Shown here: positions 25,561 to 33,727 of the stretch, piece by piece
Numbering within the stretch: the first letter of the stretch is position 1
Layout of the letters: each line of letters starts with the position of its first letter
NCBI RefSeq assembly: GCF_002150035.1
Contig: NZ_NETS01000011.1
Coordinates: forward strand, 832,130-896,129
Source of the DNA: Leptospira venezuelensis
GTDB lineage: Bacteria; Spirochaetota; Leptospiria; Leptospirales; Leptospiraceae
Length of the DNA: 64,000 bases
Reading direction: 5' to 3'
Program-made: the position numbers and the translations under genes
The notes under the pieces: generated by a model
What the model saw: the letters and a program-made list of their open reading frames with translations, nothing else
Databases searched by the model: none
What the model was told of the DNA's origin: nothing

Positions 25561-26235
25561 TTACTTTCTTCCTTTTTTGTTGAGCTGTTGTTTCGGATCT
25601 ATAGAGTGTTTTTTGATCTCATCCATAAAATCCAAAAGGGCAACTCTGCCCATTTGGTTTACTTGATCTTCCCTATTCCCTCTATGACCCATATAAGGAA
25701 GATGAATAATCCATCCCAGTAGAATCGGAAGTGTTGCAAGAGTCGCCATAAAATCAGTGACTCCGGATTCTATCCCATCCTTAAATTGATAATGCCAGGT
25801 TTTTCCAGATGAGACAATGTCCGCCTCCATCTCTACATTCACTTGATTATAAGTCCAATGATCTATGGATTCCAATCTGAACTTTTGGATGACGATCTTA
25901 TGTTTTCCAGGATATTCATCTTTATGATCGTTCAATTCCTTTCGGATCAGTTTTGAAATTGGTCCATATAAATTCTCATAATCCTTTCCCCAACCTGTCC
26001 AGGAAGTGAATCCGTCCTCGTAATATACGAAGCGAGAAGGATCCTCATTTGGAAATTCGACTTCGATATCTGGATCCTTAGAATCGTAATCCGGAGCACC
26101 TGACTTTATCTCCATCCAATGCTCTTGGATTTCATGAGCACCCGAAAGAGTTTTAGGAATATGCACTTTGATGGACGTGCAAGAAATAGTGAATATTATA
26201 AAAAGTAAAAATACGAACGGACGAAAATAAGACAT
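25561..26235 (-). CDS. Hypothetical lipoprotein, 224 aa
   Basis: Unknown family. The signal peptide MSYFRPFVFLLFIIFTISC ends in a lipobox (TISC). The mature part is mixed alpha/beta with no catalytic motif I can see; a hydrophobic patch near residues 165-180 (TDFMATLATLPILLGWIIHL) may touch the membrane. It is the first gene of a two-gene unit with the HExxH lipoprotein, so it may be the protease's partner or substrate. This is inference from adjacency. Confidence 0.78.
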   Translation of the reverse strand: MSYFRPFVFLLFIIFTISCTSIKVHIPKTLSGAHEIQEHWMEIKSGAPDYDSKDPDIEVEFPNEDPSRFVYYEDGFTSWTGWGKDYENLYGPISKLIRKELNDHKDEYPGKHKIVIQKFRLESIDHWTYNQVNVEMEADIVSSGKTWHYQFKDGIESGVTDFMATLATLPILLGWIIHLPYMGHRGNREDQVNQMGRVALLDFMDEIKKHSIDPKQQLNKKGRK

Positions 26236-26313
26236 GATAGATCGCTTTGTAATTTAAAAGTACGAAGAAGAATGTAAAGAATAAATTCTAAACTAAAAGG
26301 AAGAGATACCTAT

Positions 26314-27375
26314 TCAATTTGGAATATCTTTCCATTTAGATCCAGGAATTTCTAAAACGAATTCGGAACCAAATGCAAGACTTGGGGTCTTAAATCCTTT
26401 CCCCCCTTTTCCTGAAAGAACCTTGGCGACTGCAGCAAGAGAAGATTCCACCGTAAATTCGTATCCTTCTTTACATTCTAAAACTTTGGTGATTTTTTTT
26501 CCATCTTCCGATCGAACTTCGCCCCATACGGTTGTTTTGACTAGTGTCCTTGTTCTTTCTCCGGGACCTTTTATTGTTTTTCCTACCAATGCCTGGACTC
26601 CTTTTAATATAAAAGGAATTTTTAATAATGAGATGATCGGTTTAAAATAGCGTAACGCATTCACTTGGCCAGAAGGAATATCCGTATATACATCAATATT
26701 CGGGATACCGGTAGAAATATAAGCAGTGAAAACATCTCCCCAAGGAATTCCATACACTCTGTAGGTTTTCCCACCGGCGATCACTTCTCTAGTTCTACTC
26801 AGATGGGGAACTCCAACCATCTGTCCGTCCCTTCTGATCTTGGAACCGTAAGGCAATTGAGCGAGCGCACTTTTCATTGTGCCCGGAGAAACCTCGCTCA
26901 GTCCTACAAATGCAAGTTCCAAAAACTTAGGCTTTGAAAGTGATTCTTTTAAAGAAGAAGCCAGACAATCCGTAGGAACAATATCAAAACCCACACCGGG
27001 AAGAAGAAGAACTCCCGCTTCTTTAGCTTCTTCCCCTAAAGCTTGGAGAGATTCATATACCGGGATTTCGCCGGTGATATCCAGATAATGTACTTTTTTA
27101 GAAATGCACGCCTTTGCCATCGGAACAGAAGTTTGGATGAAAGGTCCCGCACAATGTAGAACGAGTTGGAATCCCTGAATATTCGAACCGACCTCGTTCG
27201 AATTATTTAAATCGAAAATTTTATATTCTAAACGGAGTTCGTTTGCTAACTCTTCAATTTTGCCTCTGCTTCTTCCTGCAAGCACAGGTTTTAAACCACG
27301 AGACACTGCTCTTCTTGCGATCAGTTCTCCTGTGTAACCGTTCGCTCCATAGATCATCCATTTAGATTCTGCCAT
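26314..27375 (-). CDS. Saccharopine dehydrogenase-like / trans-acting enoyl reductase family oxidoreductase
   Basis: NAD(P)-dependent oxidoreductase of 353 aa. The N-terminal Rossmann fold is clear: IYGANGYTGELIARRAVSRG with the dinucleotide loop and AGRSRGKIEELA, where Arg suggests NADPH. VLHCAGPF and VHYLDITGE follow the pattern of the saccharopine-dehydrogenase-like enzymes that include the mycobacterial trans-acting enoyl reductase. True lysine-pathway function is unlikely, since those proteins are longer and no lysine gene is near. A lipid or polyketide double-bond reductase role is a fair guess. Confidence 0.82.
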   Translation of the reverse strand: MAESKWMIYGANGYTGELIARRAVSRGLKPVLAGRSRGKIEELANELRLEYKIFDLNNSNEVGSNIQGFQLVLHCAGPFIQTSVPMAKACISKKVHYLDITGEIPVYESLQALGEEAKEAGVLLLPGVGFDIVPTDCLASSLKESLSKPKFLELAFVGLSEVSPGTMKSALAQLPYGSKIRRDGQMVGVPHLSRTREVIAGGKTYRVYGIPWGDVFTAYISTGIPNIDVYTDIPSGQVNALRYFKPIISLLKIPFILKGVQALVGKTIKGPGERTRTLVKTTVWGEVRSEDGKKITKVLECKEGYEFTVESSLAAVAKVLSGKGGKGFKTPSLAFGSEFVLEIPGSKWKDIPN

Positions 27376-27543
27376 AAGGTAGGAACTACGACATCGTTTC
27401 CGATTTAGTCAACCTGCATACCACGAACGAGTTAGTTTTTTTCACACAATTGATAGGTAAAGAATTTTCGATTTGGAGTTCGTTTTAGTTTTAGATTGAC
27501 CTAGTTGCTGAACGAGGAATGATAGAGGTTACCGGCTTGTATT

Positions 27544-28878
27544 ATGGAAAAAATAAATCTCATCACAATCGCAATTCCATTTTTCTTTTTGCTGATCGGG
27601 TTAGAGCTCGCATTCTCCTGGTATCATAAAAGAAAACTTTATCGTCTGAACGATTCTATTAACGATCTCAGTGCTGGGATCGCTAGCCAAATTTTCGGAA
27701 TCATTTTTAAGACGATTACATTCTTCGCCTATCTTTGGGTTTATGAGAATTGGAAAATATTCAATCTTCCTTCTTGGCCAAGTGAACCAGTTTCTTGGAT
27801 GCCTTCTTCTGAAGTATTGGGACTTTCCGCTTCTACCTGGGCATGGGGAATTGTTATAGCAGTTTGGGTCAGTTGTTTCGTACTCTATGATCTAGCTTAT
27901 TATTGGCTGCATCGATTGAGCCATGAGGTTAATTTCCTTTGGGCAGGACATGTGGTCCATCATCAAAGTGAAGAATATAATCTCACTGTTGCATTACGCC
28001 AAGCAAGCTTTCATGGATTATTTACTTGGATCTTCTATATTCCTTTAGCGATTATAGGATTTTCTCCCATCGTAATGGTTCTGAACGGACAATTAAATTT
28101 GATCTATCAATTCTGGATCCATACAAAAGCGGTAGATAAATTCCCGAAATGGTTCGAGGCAGTATTCAACACTCCTTCTCACCACAGAGTTCACCATGGT
28201 ATCAACCCTAAATATATTGATAGAAACCATGGCGGAACATTGATCGTTTTTGACAAATGGTTCGGAACTTTCCAAGCAGAAGAAGAAACTCCTGTTTACG
28301 GAACAGTAAAACCTCTTCGTAGCTTTAATCCATTATGGGCAAATGTTCATTACTGGGTAGAAATGTGGGAACAAGCAAAACAAAGCCCTCGTTGGTCGGA
28401 TAAGATCAAAGCATTCGTTGCTATGCCTGGATGGAGACCTCAGGATCAGGGAGGACAATATCCTATTCCTGAAGTAGATGAGAAAACATTCAAAAAATAT
28501 GATGTAACTCTTTCCAAGAGTTTAACCGCATATGCAGTAACCTGGTTTGTTCTCACGTTGGTTGGAACATTCTCAATGCTTGTAAAAATACATTCTATTC
28601 CTACTGGGCTTTTATACACGATCTTCTTCTTTAGTATCTTCTCCTTAACGACAGTGGGAGGAATTTTAGATCTAAAACGTTGGACCTTGTATCTGGAGCC
28701 GATCAGAATTGGACTCTTGGTAGGAACTGCTTTTCTTTTAGGAGTTTCTACAGGGACAGCGTTTATCGTAGCAGGATTCGGTGCACTTTCGCTCGCATGG
28801 TTTCTTTCTCAGAGACATTTATTTGCAGAATGGAAAGATATTGATCCTGTAAAAGAGATCCAAAGCAAAGCCGCATAA
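27544..28878 (+). CDS. Sterol desaturase/fatty acid hydroxylase superfamily protein
   Basis: Integral-membrane di-iron oxygenase of 444 aa. Histidine clusters typical of the superfamily are present: HRLSHE (first), GHVVHHQSEEYN (second) and SHHRVHHGIN (third). The arrangement resembles alkylglycerol monooxygenase and related bacterial hydroxylases. Helices flank the clusters, and four more follow the catalytic core (about 320-430). The substrate is probably a membrane lipid. It is followed by a phytanoyl-CoA-dioxygenase-like gene on the same strand, suggesting linked lipid oxidation. Confidence 0.88.
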   Translation: MEKINLITIAIPFFFLLIGLELAFSWYHKRKLYRLNDSINDLSAGIASQIFGIIFKTITFFAYLWVYENWKIFNLPSWPSEPVSWMPSSEVLGLSASTWAWGIVIAVWVSCFVLYDLAYYWLHRLSHEVNFLWAGHVVHHQSEEYNLTVALRQASFHGLFTWIFYIPLAIIGFSPIVMVLNGQLNLIYQFWIHTKAVDKFPKWFEAVFNTPSHHRVHHGINPKYIDRNHGGTLIVFDKWFGTFQAEEETPVYGTVKPLRSFNPLWANVHYWVEMWEQAKQSPRWSDKIKAFVAMPGWRPQDQGGQYPIPEVDEKTFKKYDVTLSKSLTAYAVTWFVLTLVGTFSMLVKIHSIPTGLLYTIFFFSIFSLTTVGGILDLKRWTLYLEPIRIGLLVGTAFLLGVSTGTAFIVAGFGALSLAWFLSQRHLFAEWKDIDPVKEIQSKAA

Positions 28879-28940
28879 TCACTCCTATCCTTCACTTCTC
28901 CGCTTGGAATTTTTCATTGCATGCGGAGAAGTTTTATTAA

Positions 28941-29711
28941 ATGAATCCTAACAAAGCCGTTTTAGCTGGAAACGAATCCATTTTACAAAACGGTTATTTT
29001 CTTTATTCAAATTTTTTCAGAGCGGAAGAACTAGAAAATCTAAGAAACATTCTCCTGGATGCAAATTCAAAATGGAAGATCAGATTTCCGGATGAAAGCT
29101 CAGTAAATAGCGCTTACTTAACCAGTCCTGATTTTTGCACAAACGAATCGGATAGACTTACTCTATTTCATTTTATTTCTCATATTAAGCTTGTAGAACT
29201 TGCAAAAAGTTTAATACAAGAGAAGGTATACTTCCTAAATACACAATTATTCTTTAATCCTACATCTTCGCGGAAAAAGAATTATTGGCATAGAGATCTG
29301 CAATATCTGGGAGTCTCAGAAGAAGAACAAAAGAATATCTTAAAGCAAACAAAGGTATTCCATTTCAGGATTCCACTCTATCCGGATCCAGGTTTGGAAT
29401 TTATTCCTGGTTCTCATATCCGATGGGATAATGAGCAAGAATACGAGATCCGTATGGAGAAAAACGGTCATAAAAATTATGAGGATTTGCCCGATGGAGT
29501 GCTTGTACCTCAGAATCCAGGCGATCTGTTAGTGTTCTCTGCTCATTTGATCCACAGAGGGATTTACGGTGGAAACAGACATTCATTAGATATTCTTTAT
29601 ACGAATTTCCCAGACAAACGATCCAATTCTAAAATCTTCCGCCAATTTCCTGAGGAAAGCATTCTCTCTAAACTGGAAAATCCAGAAATTTTTGAGCAAG
29701 AAGCGGACTAG
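28941..29711 (+). CDS. Phytanoyl-CoA dioxygenase (PhyH) family protein
   Basis: Fe(II)/2-oxoglutarate-dependent oxygenase of 256 aa. The iron triad is visible as His117-x-Asp119 (YWHRDLQY) and His205 (HLIHRGIYGG). Arg213 in GGNRHSLDI is the likely 2-oxoglutarate contact. The GLEFIPGSH segment is a typical PhyH strand. Family members hydroxylate acyl-CoAs or small metabolites; the actual substrate is unknown. GGAG lies 11 bases before ATG. Transcription ends at the shared terminator at 29781. Confidence 0.85.
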   Translation: MNPNKAVLAGNESILQNGYFLYSNFFRAEELENLRNILLDANSKWKIRFPDESSVNSAYLTSPDFCTNESDRLTLFHFISHIKLVELAKSLIQEKVYFLNTQLFFNPTSSRKKNYWHRDLQYLGVSEEEQKNILKQTKVFHFRIPLYPDPGLEFIPGSHIRWDNEQEYEIRMEKNGHKNYEDLPDGVLVPQNPGDLLVFSAHLIHRGIYGGNRHSLDILYTNFPDKRSNSKIFRQFPEESILSKLENPEIFEQEAD

Positions 29712-29780
29712 TTCGCTACAGCAAAGCATTTCCAAAGCTTGTCAGGACTCGTCGCTATGTAAGTTTGTATGATTAAAAAA

Positions 29781-29802
29781 CCCCCGAGATTCGGGGGTTC
29801 TT
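29781..29802. terminator. Bidirectional terminator between convergent genes
   Basis: CCCCCGA and TCGGGGG form a 7-bp stem around GAT. A run of six A lies on the left and T residues on the right, so it can work for both the PhyH gene (+) and the exported protein gene (-). Confidence 0.85.
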
Positions 29803-29833
29803 AAGGAGCAAATTGAAAAACTTTTTTATTACT

Positions 29834-31030
29834 TCAATTGAATGGCGGAGGAGAAGATTCGAAACCGATATCCAGAGTATCTATCGTGTTTTGTCTTGTA
29901 TCGTCCCAATAAACACTGTTATTATCGCCAGTATTTCCAGATTTGCCTGAATCTCCAATCCTCAGATAAAGTCCATCTACTCGATTAGATTGAACATAAC
30001 TTGAAGGAATATTAGCAGATGCAACCATGTCTTTTACAAATCCGTTCACATTAAATAATCCGTAATTTAAAGAGGTAAGACCGCATAATGTGCCATCACC
30101 AGGAGTAATTGCTCCTTCTTCCCATCCAGATTTAGCAGTTACTTCCAGGTTACCGGTTAGTTTTTGGCTGTACGCAAGTTTATAATATTCAGCATTAGTA
30201 TTTCCCAGGCAAAGACCTGCATTCGGATTGCCAGGAACTAGATTTGCAGTCGCATCCACACGAACAATTGCTTTGAAACAGAAAACAGTACGATCGTCCA
30301 TTTCTTCCAAGATTACTCTACCGCGACGAGCATGCAGAGAAATTTCGTTATCGTTATTCAATTTCTCATCCCAAGAATACACTTGTACTAAACCTTGATT
30401 CGGGTAATTAGTTGAATAGAAAGGATCAGTTACATCAGGAGAATACACATAACTTTCTATATCTGCAGAAGATCCACCGTCTTGAGAAGGATTTAACATT
30501 TGCAAACGATATTTAACTAATGCGCCATCTTGTTGAGAATCTCTCGGGTTGTCGTCCCAATAAAATTGTAATGCGATATCTGCAGTTGTTGTAGTTCCTA
30601 CATTTTTCAATTCTAAATAATTAGAAAATTCTTTCTGTCCTGTATAAGCAGTCGAAGAAGCCATGAAGGATCCACCAAGTTTGATAGAGATCGTAAAATT
30701 AGTTCCGGAAGTAGTAGAGAAACCATCTTGGGAAAGACCATTAACTCCACTAGCTAATAAGATCAGTCCAGGGTTCGCCTGAATAGAACCGATCACATCG
30801 TCCATGAAAAGTGAATTTCCACGAGCCCAGGAAGCAGATCCTCTTACGAAGCCCCATTGGTCTGCACTTGCATGCAATGGTCTGAGTAGGGAAACATTTA
30901 AAGAAAATGGAATATGATTTTTTTCCTTTTTAAAACTCGAGTTAAATTGAAAACTCGCAGTGATCCCGAAAAAAACCAATAAAGCCAGAACGACTTTAGG
31001 AAGAATAGAACGACGATTTTGTAACTTCAC
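29834..31030 (-). CDS. Hypothetical exported protein, 398 aa
   Basis: Unknown family. An N-terminal basic stretch and hydrophobic helix (about residues 11-27) indicate export. The mature part is rich in Ser, Asn, Asp, Gly and aromatic residues and in short beta-like strands, as in secreted or surface beta-sandwich proteins. Four cysteines sit in pairs (FCFKA, GLCLG, GTLCGL). The start overlaps the upstream small lipoprotein stop by four bases (ATGA), so both are made together. Surface or periplasmic location is inferred. Confidence 0.78.
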   Translation of the reverse strand: MKLQNRRSILPKVVLALLVFFGITASFQFNSSFKKEKNHIPFSLNVSLLRPLHASADQWGFVRGSASWARGNSLFMDDVIGSIQANPGLILLASGVNGLSQDGFSTTSGTNFTISIKLGGSFMASSTAYTGQKEFSNYLELKNVGTTTTADIALQFYWDDNPRDSQQDGALVKYRLQMLNPSQDGGSSADIESYVYSPDVTDPFYSTNYPNQGLVQVYSWDEKLNNDNEISLHARRGRVILEEMDDRTVFCFKAIVRVDATANLVPGNPNAGLCLGNTNAEYYKLAYSQKLTGNLEVTAKSGWEEGAITPGDGTLCGLTSLNYGLFNVNGFVKDMVASANIPSSYVQSNRVDGLYLRIGDSGKSGNTGDNNSVYWDDTRQNTIDTLDIGFESSPPPFN

Positions 31031-31212
31031 TGTGCAATTCCTCTTGGAACGATGATAAAAAATCCAGTTTTGCTTTTTTCCAATTGGTATCCAAAATTAA
31101 ACAGAGGAATGAATGGGTCCTTTCCTCCCGGTGCACAGGCGGTCCCAACTAACCCAGTCAGGATGATCCCTAAGCTAATGAGTAAGATTCCTCTTTTTAG
31201 GTTTAAGATCAT
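31027..31212 (-). CDS. Small lipoprotein, 61 aa
   Basis: Short but well supported. It has a strong AAGGAG ribosome site seven bases before ATG, a signal peptide with lipobox VGTAC, and a four-base ATGA overlap with the exported protein downstream. The mature peptide is only about 36 residues (APGGKDPFIPLFNFGYQL...). No known family comes to mind. Its role is probably tied to the exported protein. Confidence 0.72.
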   Translation of the reverse strand: MILNLKRGILLISLGIILTGLVGTACAPGGKDPFIPLFNFGYQLEKSKTGFFIIVPRGIAQ

Positions 31213-31332
31213 AAGTAATCTCCTTATAGAATAATGAACATTTGAGATTTGATTTTTTTCAAATTGCTTTGATTTTAAAGAGCTTGTTCTAATTATTAAA
31301 TCCTTCTATCAATGGATAGCTTTATTTAGGTA

Positions 31333-31371
31333 ATTCCTTGGAAAAAACATCCCCCAAGGAATAGATGTTTT
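31333..31371 (+). promoter_or_regulatory. Two mutually exclusive hairpins upstream of the glycosyltransferase
   Basis: ATTCCTTGG (31333-31341) pairs with CCAAGGAAT (31354-31362). Overlapping it, AAAACATC (31344-31351) can pair with GATGTTTT (31364-31371). Only one can form at a time. They lie about 27 bases before the ATG. Confidence 0.4.
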
Positions 31372-31397
31372 AAAATCAAATCGTCCCGGAGACAATA

Positions 31398-32030
31398 ATG
31401 AAAGGTCCCATCTTGAATATATTTCTGAAAAATCCTGTCCCGGGAAAAGTTAAGACACGTTTAGCAAAAGACATCGGAGAAGAAGCTGCACTGGAAGTCT
31501 ATCAGGCCTTGGTTGAAAAAACCAGAGCTGTTTGCAAAGACTTAGATATTCCTAAGGTGTTATGGTTTGATTCTTATCTTCCGAATCCATCCGATCTGGG
31601 AAGTTGGGGACATTCTCCACTACTCATTCGCAAACAAGAAGGAAAAGATCTAGGAGAGAAGATGAGAAATGCTTTCTTGTATTGTTTTCAAAACGGTTCC
31701 GGTCCAGCGATACTCATAGGAAGTGATTGCCCTGAATTAGATCTATTACATCTAAAAGAAGCATTTCAAATTATAGATCATAAAGATGTAGTTTTAGGAC
31801 CTGCGAAAGATGGAGGTTATTATCTGGTAGGACTCAAGTCGGATACTCCCGAACTTTTTCACGGCATAGAATGGAGCACTGAAACTGTTTTTGCCAGAAG
31901 TTTAGAAAAACTGCAGTGGGCCAGAAAACAAGTAGGACTTCTTCCTATATTATCTGACTTAGATGATGTCCAAGATTTGGAATATTTCGAATCCAATGGA
32001 ATTTTGGACTGGAGAAAGAACGGCTCCTGA
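31398..32030 (+). CDS. TIGR04282-type glycosyltransferase (DUF2064)
   Basis: GT-A-fold nucleotidyl-sugar or glycosyl transferase of 210 aa. Typical blocks are IFLKNPVPGKVKTRLAKDIG at the N-terminus, ILIGSDCPEL with an acidic metal-binding motif, and LGPAKDGGYYLVGL. The family is often named after arsenosugar biosynthesis because some members sit beside that pathway; no such gene is seen here, so the substrate is open. It is a single gene with a structured leader. It runs up to a stretch holding the duplicated palindrome. Confidence 0.85.
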   Translation: MKGPILNIFLKNPVPGKVKTRLAKDIGEEAALEVYQALVEKTRAVCKDLDIPKVLWFDSYLPNPSDLGSWGHSPLLIRKQEGKDLGEKMRNAFLYCFQNGSGPAILIGSDCPELDLLHLKEAFQIIDHKDVVLGPAKDGGYYLVGLKSDTPELFHGIEWSTETVFARSLEKLQWARKQVGLLPILSDLDDVQDLEYFESNGILDWRKNGS

Positions 32031-32146
32031 TCCTCAAGTCACACAATACATCTTCCAAATTATACATTATAAATATAGAATATAGTCTATAGACTTCGGT
32101 CTCGACCTATGTCTGGAGAAGAATTTAACATTTTCTCCTGCATTAT

Positions 32147-32162
32147 GTAATTATTTGATTAC
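32147..32162. promoter_or_regulatory. Palindrome GTAATTATTTGATTAC, copy 1
   Basis: GTAAT and ATTAC arms flank six bases. It matches copy 2 (32190-32205) at 14 of 16 positions; starts are 43 bases apart, about four helical turns, so both would lie on one face of the DNA. Confidence 0.55.
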
Positions 32163-32180
32163 TTGGTAAAAATCCCAGGT

Positions 32181-32214
32181 CTCATATATGTAATTGCTTG
32201 ATTACATATATGAG
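32181..32214. promoter_or_regulatory. 14-bp perfect inverted repeat overlapping the start codon, copy 2
   Basis: CTCATATATGTAAT (32181-32194) and ATTACATATATGAG (32201-32214) pair perfectly around TGCTTG. The inner 16 bases repeat the copy 1 palindrome. The right arm contains the ATG of the HET-C-like gene, so the element could act as an operator and as an mRNA hairpin hiding the start. Confidence 0.6.
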
Positions 32215-33022
32215 CAGTAAAACCAACTTTGTTTTTTTAAAATTCTTAGTAATTGTATTCTCCGCATATTATCTGGCGTCACTTTCTCCTTTAAGAGCTT
32301 TCGGGAAGAAGGGCCCACATACTCATGTGAGCATTACCCAAGAGGCCTTTCTCGAATTCGCAGATAAAACTGGCTGGGAACTGAGAGCAGACTGTATGGA
32401 GCTAATGGTCCAGGGAAATTTGAGAGCAGATTCAGCTTTTATGAACAACGATGCATATCATTGCGATAATGATAATATACTTGGATGCGCAGATCGTTTC
32501 CGTACTTTAAAAGACGACTCTTATAGAGATCCGACCCAAATCACCGGGTTAATCAAATTGGGAATGGCTCTACATATCGCTCAGGATTTTTATTCTCACT
32601 CAAATTGGGCGGAGAATTATCCTATGGTGAGCATACTTGCTCCAATAGAACACCCATGGATTTTTTTAAGTATGAAAGAGATCCAAACAGGTTTTTATAA
32701 TCTTCTTCCAATCATAGAACATACGGAAGAAGCAGGAAATTGTTTCGATGCAGAAGAAGGCCTGGAAGGAAATTACATGTTCGCAACCCATGCATGCCTA
32801 AATAAAGATGCGTCTGATAGTCATAGAAGCCTAAAAACTGTTTTACCAGGAATGCCGATCAGCTATCATGATTGGGCGGCCAATCTCGCAAAAGAGCACA
32901 CTACCCAAATTTTAGTGGAACAGTACAAGGCAAAACATCCTTTACTCTTGAGTTGCCTAACACCGAAAGTTTTATCATTTTCTTGTGGAAGCCAGGCATA
33001 TGATTTTCTCCGCCCGGATTGA
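32210..33022 (+). CDS. Exported HET-C/zinc-phospholipase-like protein, 270 aa
   Basis: A signal peptide or anchor (about residues 6-26) precedes a helical domain carrying GMALHIAQDFYSHSNW. That segment is the hallmark of HET-C-related proteins and of zinc-dependent phospholipase C-like folds; THVSITQEAF near the N-terminus may supply another His ligand. Several cysteines in the mature part fit a periplasmic or secreted protein. I start at ATG 32210 rather than TTG 32198. The gene is alone and is preceded by a duplicated palindrome that covers its ATG. Lipid hydrolysis is possible but unproven. Confidence 0.75.
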   Translation: MSSKTNFVFLKFLVIVFSAYYLASLSPLRAFGKKGPHTHVSITQEAFLEFADKTGWELRADCMELMVQGNLRADSAFMNNDAYHCDNDNILGCADRFRTLKDDSYRDPTQITGLIKLGMALHIAQDFYSHSNWAENYPMVSILAPIEHPWIFLSMKEIQTGFYNLLPIIEHTEEAGNCFDAEEGLEGNYMFATHACLNKDASDSHRSLKTVLPGMPISYHDWAANLAKEHTTQILVEQYKAKHPLLLSCLTPKVLSFSCGSQAYDFLRPD

Positions 33023-33142
33023 GTCTAATTTCCGTTGACTTAAGCCTTCCCCTTACATTACTGTAAATTTATCCGGCCAGTATGCAGTCTGTTTTTACCA
33101 AATTGTAAAACTCTCGGACCGATCCTTCCTTAGGTAATATCT

Positions 33143-33727
33143 GTGAAACTACTTCAAATTTTATTGTTTTGTTTACTTTCCTCGGGTTCTCTTTTTGCCC
33201 AGGACACCCAAACCACTAACGAAACCCAAACTACTTCTCCCGAAGTTTCGGCAGAAGAGCAGACGTTATCCGCCGTTAAAAAATTGATCGGCTTTATCCG
33301 TTATAAAAAGAACGACAAAGCTATATCTTTGATCCATGCAGGAAAATTCTCCGAAAAACTCATCGGAGATCATAAAATTTCCGCTGCTGAAAGAAAAGAA
33401 TTCGAAGAAGCAATCTCTGAGTATATTATAAACAAGGCATTTCCAATCGCATTAAAATATTTTGATAAGATTGATATTACTTACGACAAGCCCTCAGTGA
33501 ATGGAAAACAAGCAAGAATTGGTTCTTCTATTCTTTATAAAGGTTCCGATCAAATCAAATTCGCCTGGATACTTTCCGAATCAGAAGGTGCTTGGTACAT
33601 TAGCGATTTTGAAACAGAAGGCAAACTTGCAACAGAGATCAACAGAACTAAAAATATAGAGCCATCTATTAAGAAAAACGGAATCAAGGGAACAATTTCC
33701 CTAATACAAAAAGCAGCTAAGAACTGA
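33143..33727 (+). CDS. MlaC/HpnM-like periplasmic lipid-binding protein
   Basis: Signal peptide (cleavage near SLFAQ) followed by a domain of about 160 aa with the layout of the Ttg2D/MlaC/HpnM family: a helical first half (SLIHAGKFSEKLIG) and strands at DKIDITYDKP, ARIGSSILYKG, KFAWILSESEGAWYISDFETEG. Such proteins ferry phospholipids or hopanoids through the periplasm. The start is GTG. It is the first gene of a three-gene operon, with a one-base overlap into an RND transporter, as in hpnM-hpnN pairs of hopanoid clusters. Confidence 0.8.
   Translation: MKLLQILLFCLLSSGSLFAQDTQTTNETQTTSPEVSAEEQTLSAVKKLIGFIRYKKNDKAISLIHAGKFSEKLIGDHKISAAERKEFEEAISEYIINKAFPIALKYFDKIDITYDKPSVNGKQARIGSSILYKGSDQIKFAWILSESEGAWYISDFETEGKLATEINRTKNIEPSIKKNGIKGTISLIQKAAKN

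Noticed and set aside
31398..32030. Arsenosugar biosynthesis role for the DUF2064 glycosyltransferase
   Set aside because: The name comes from some family members only; no radical-SAM ArsS-type gene or arsenic gene is present in the window.
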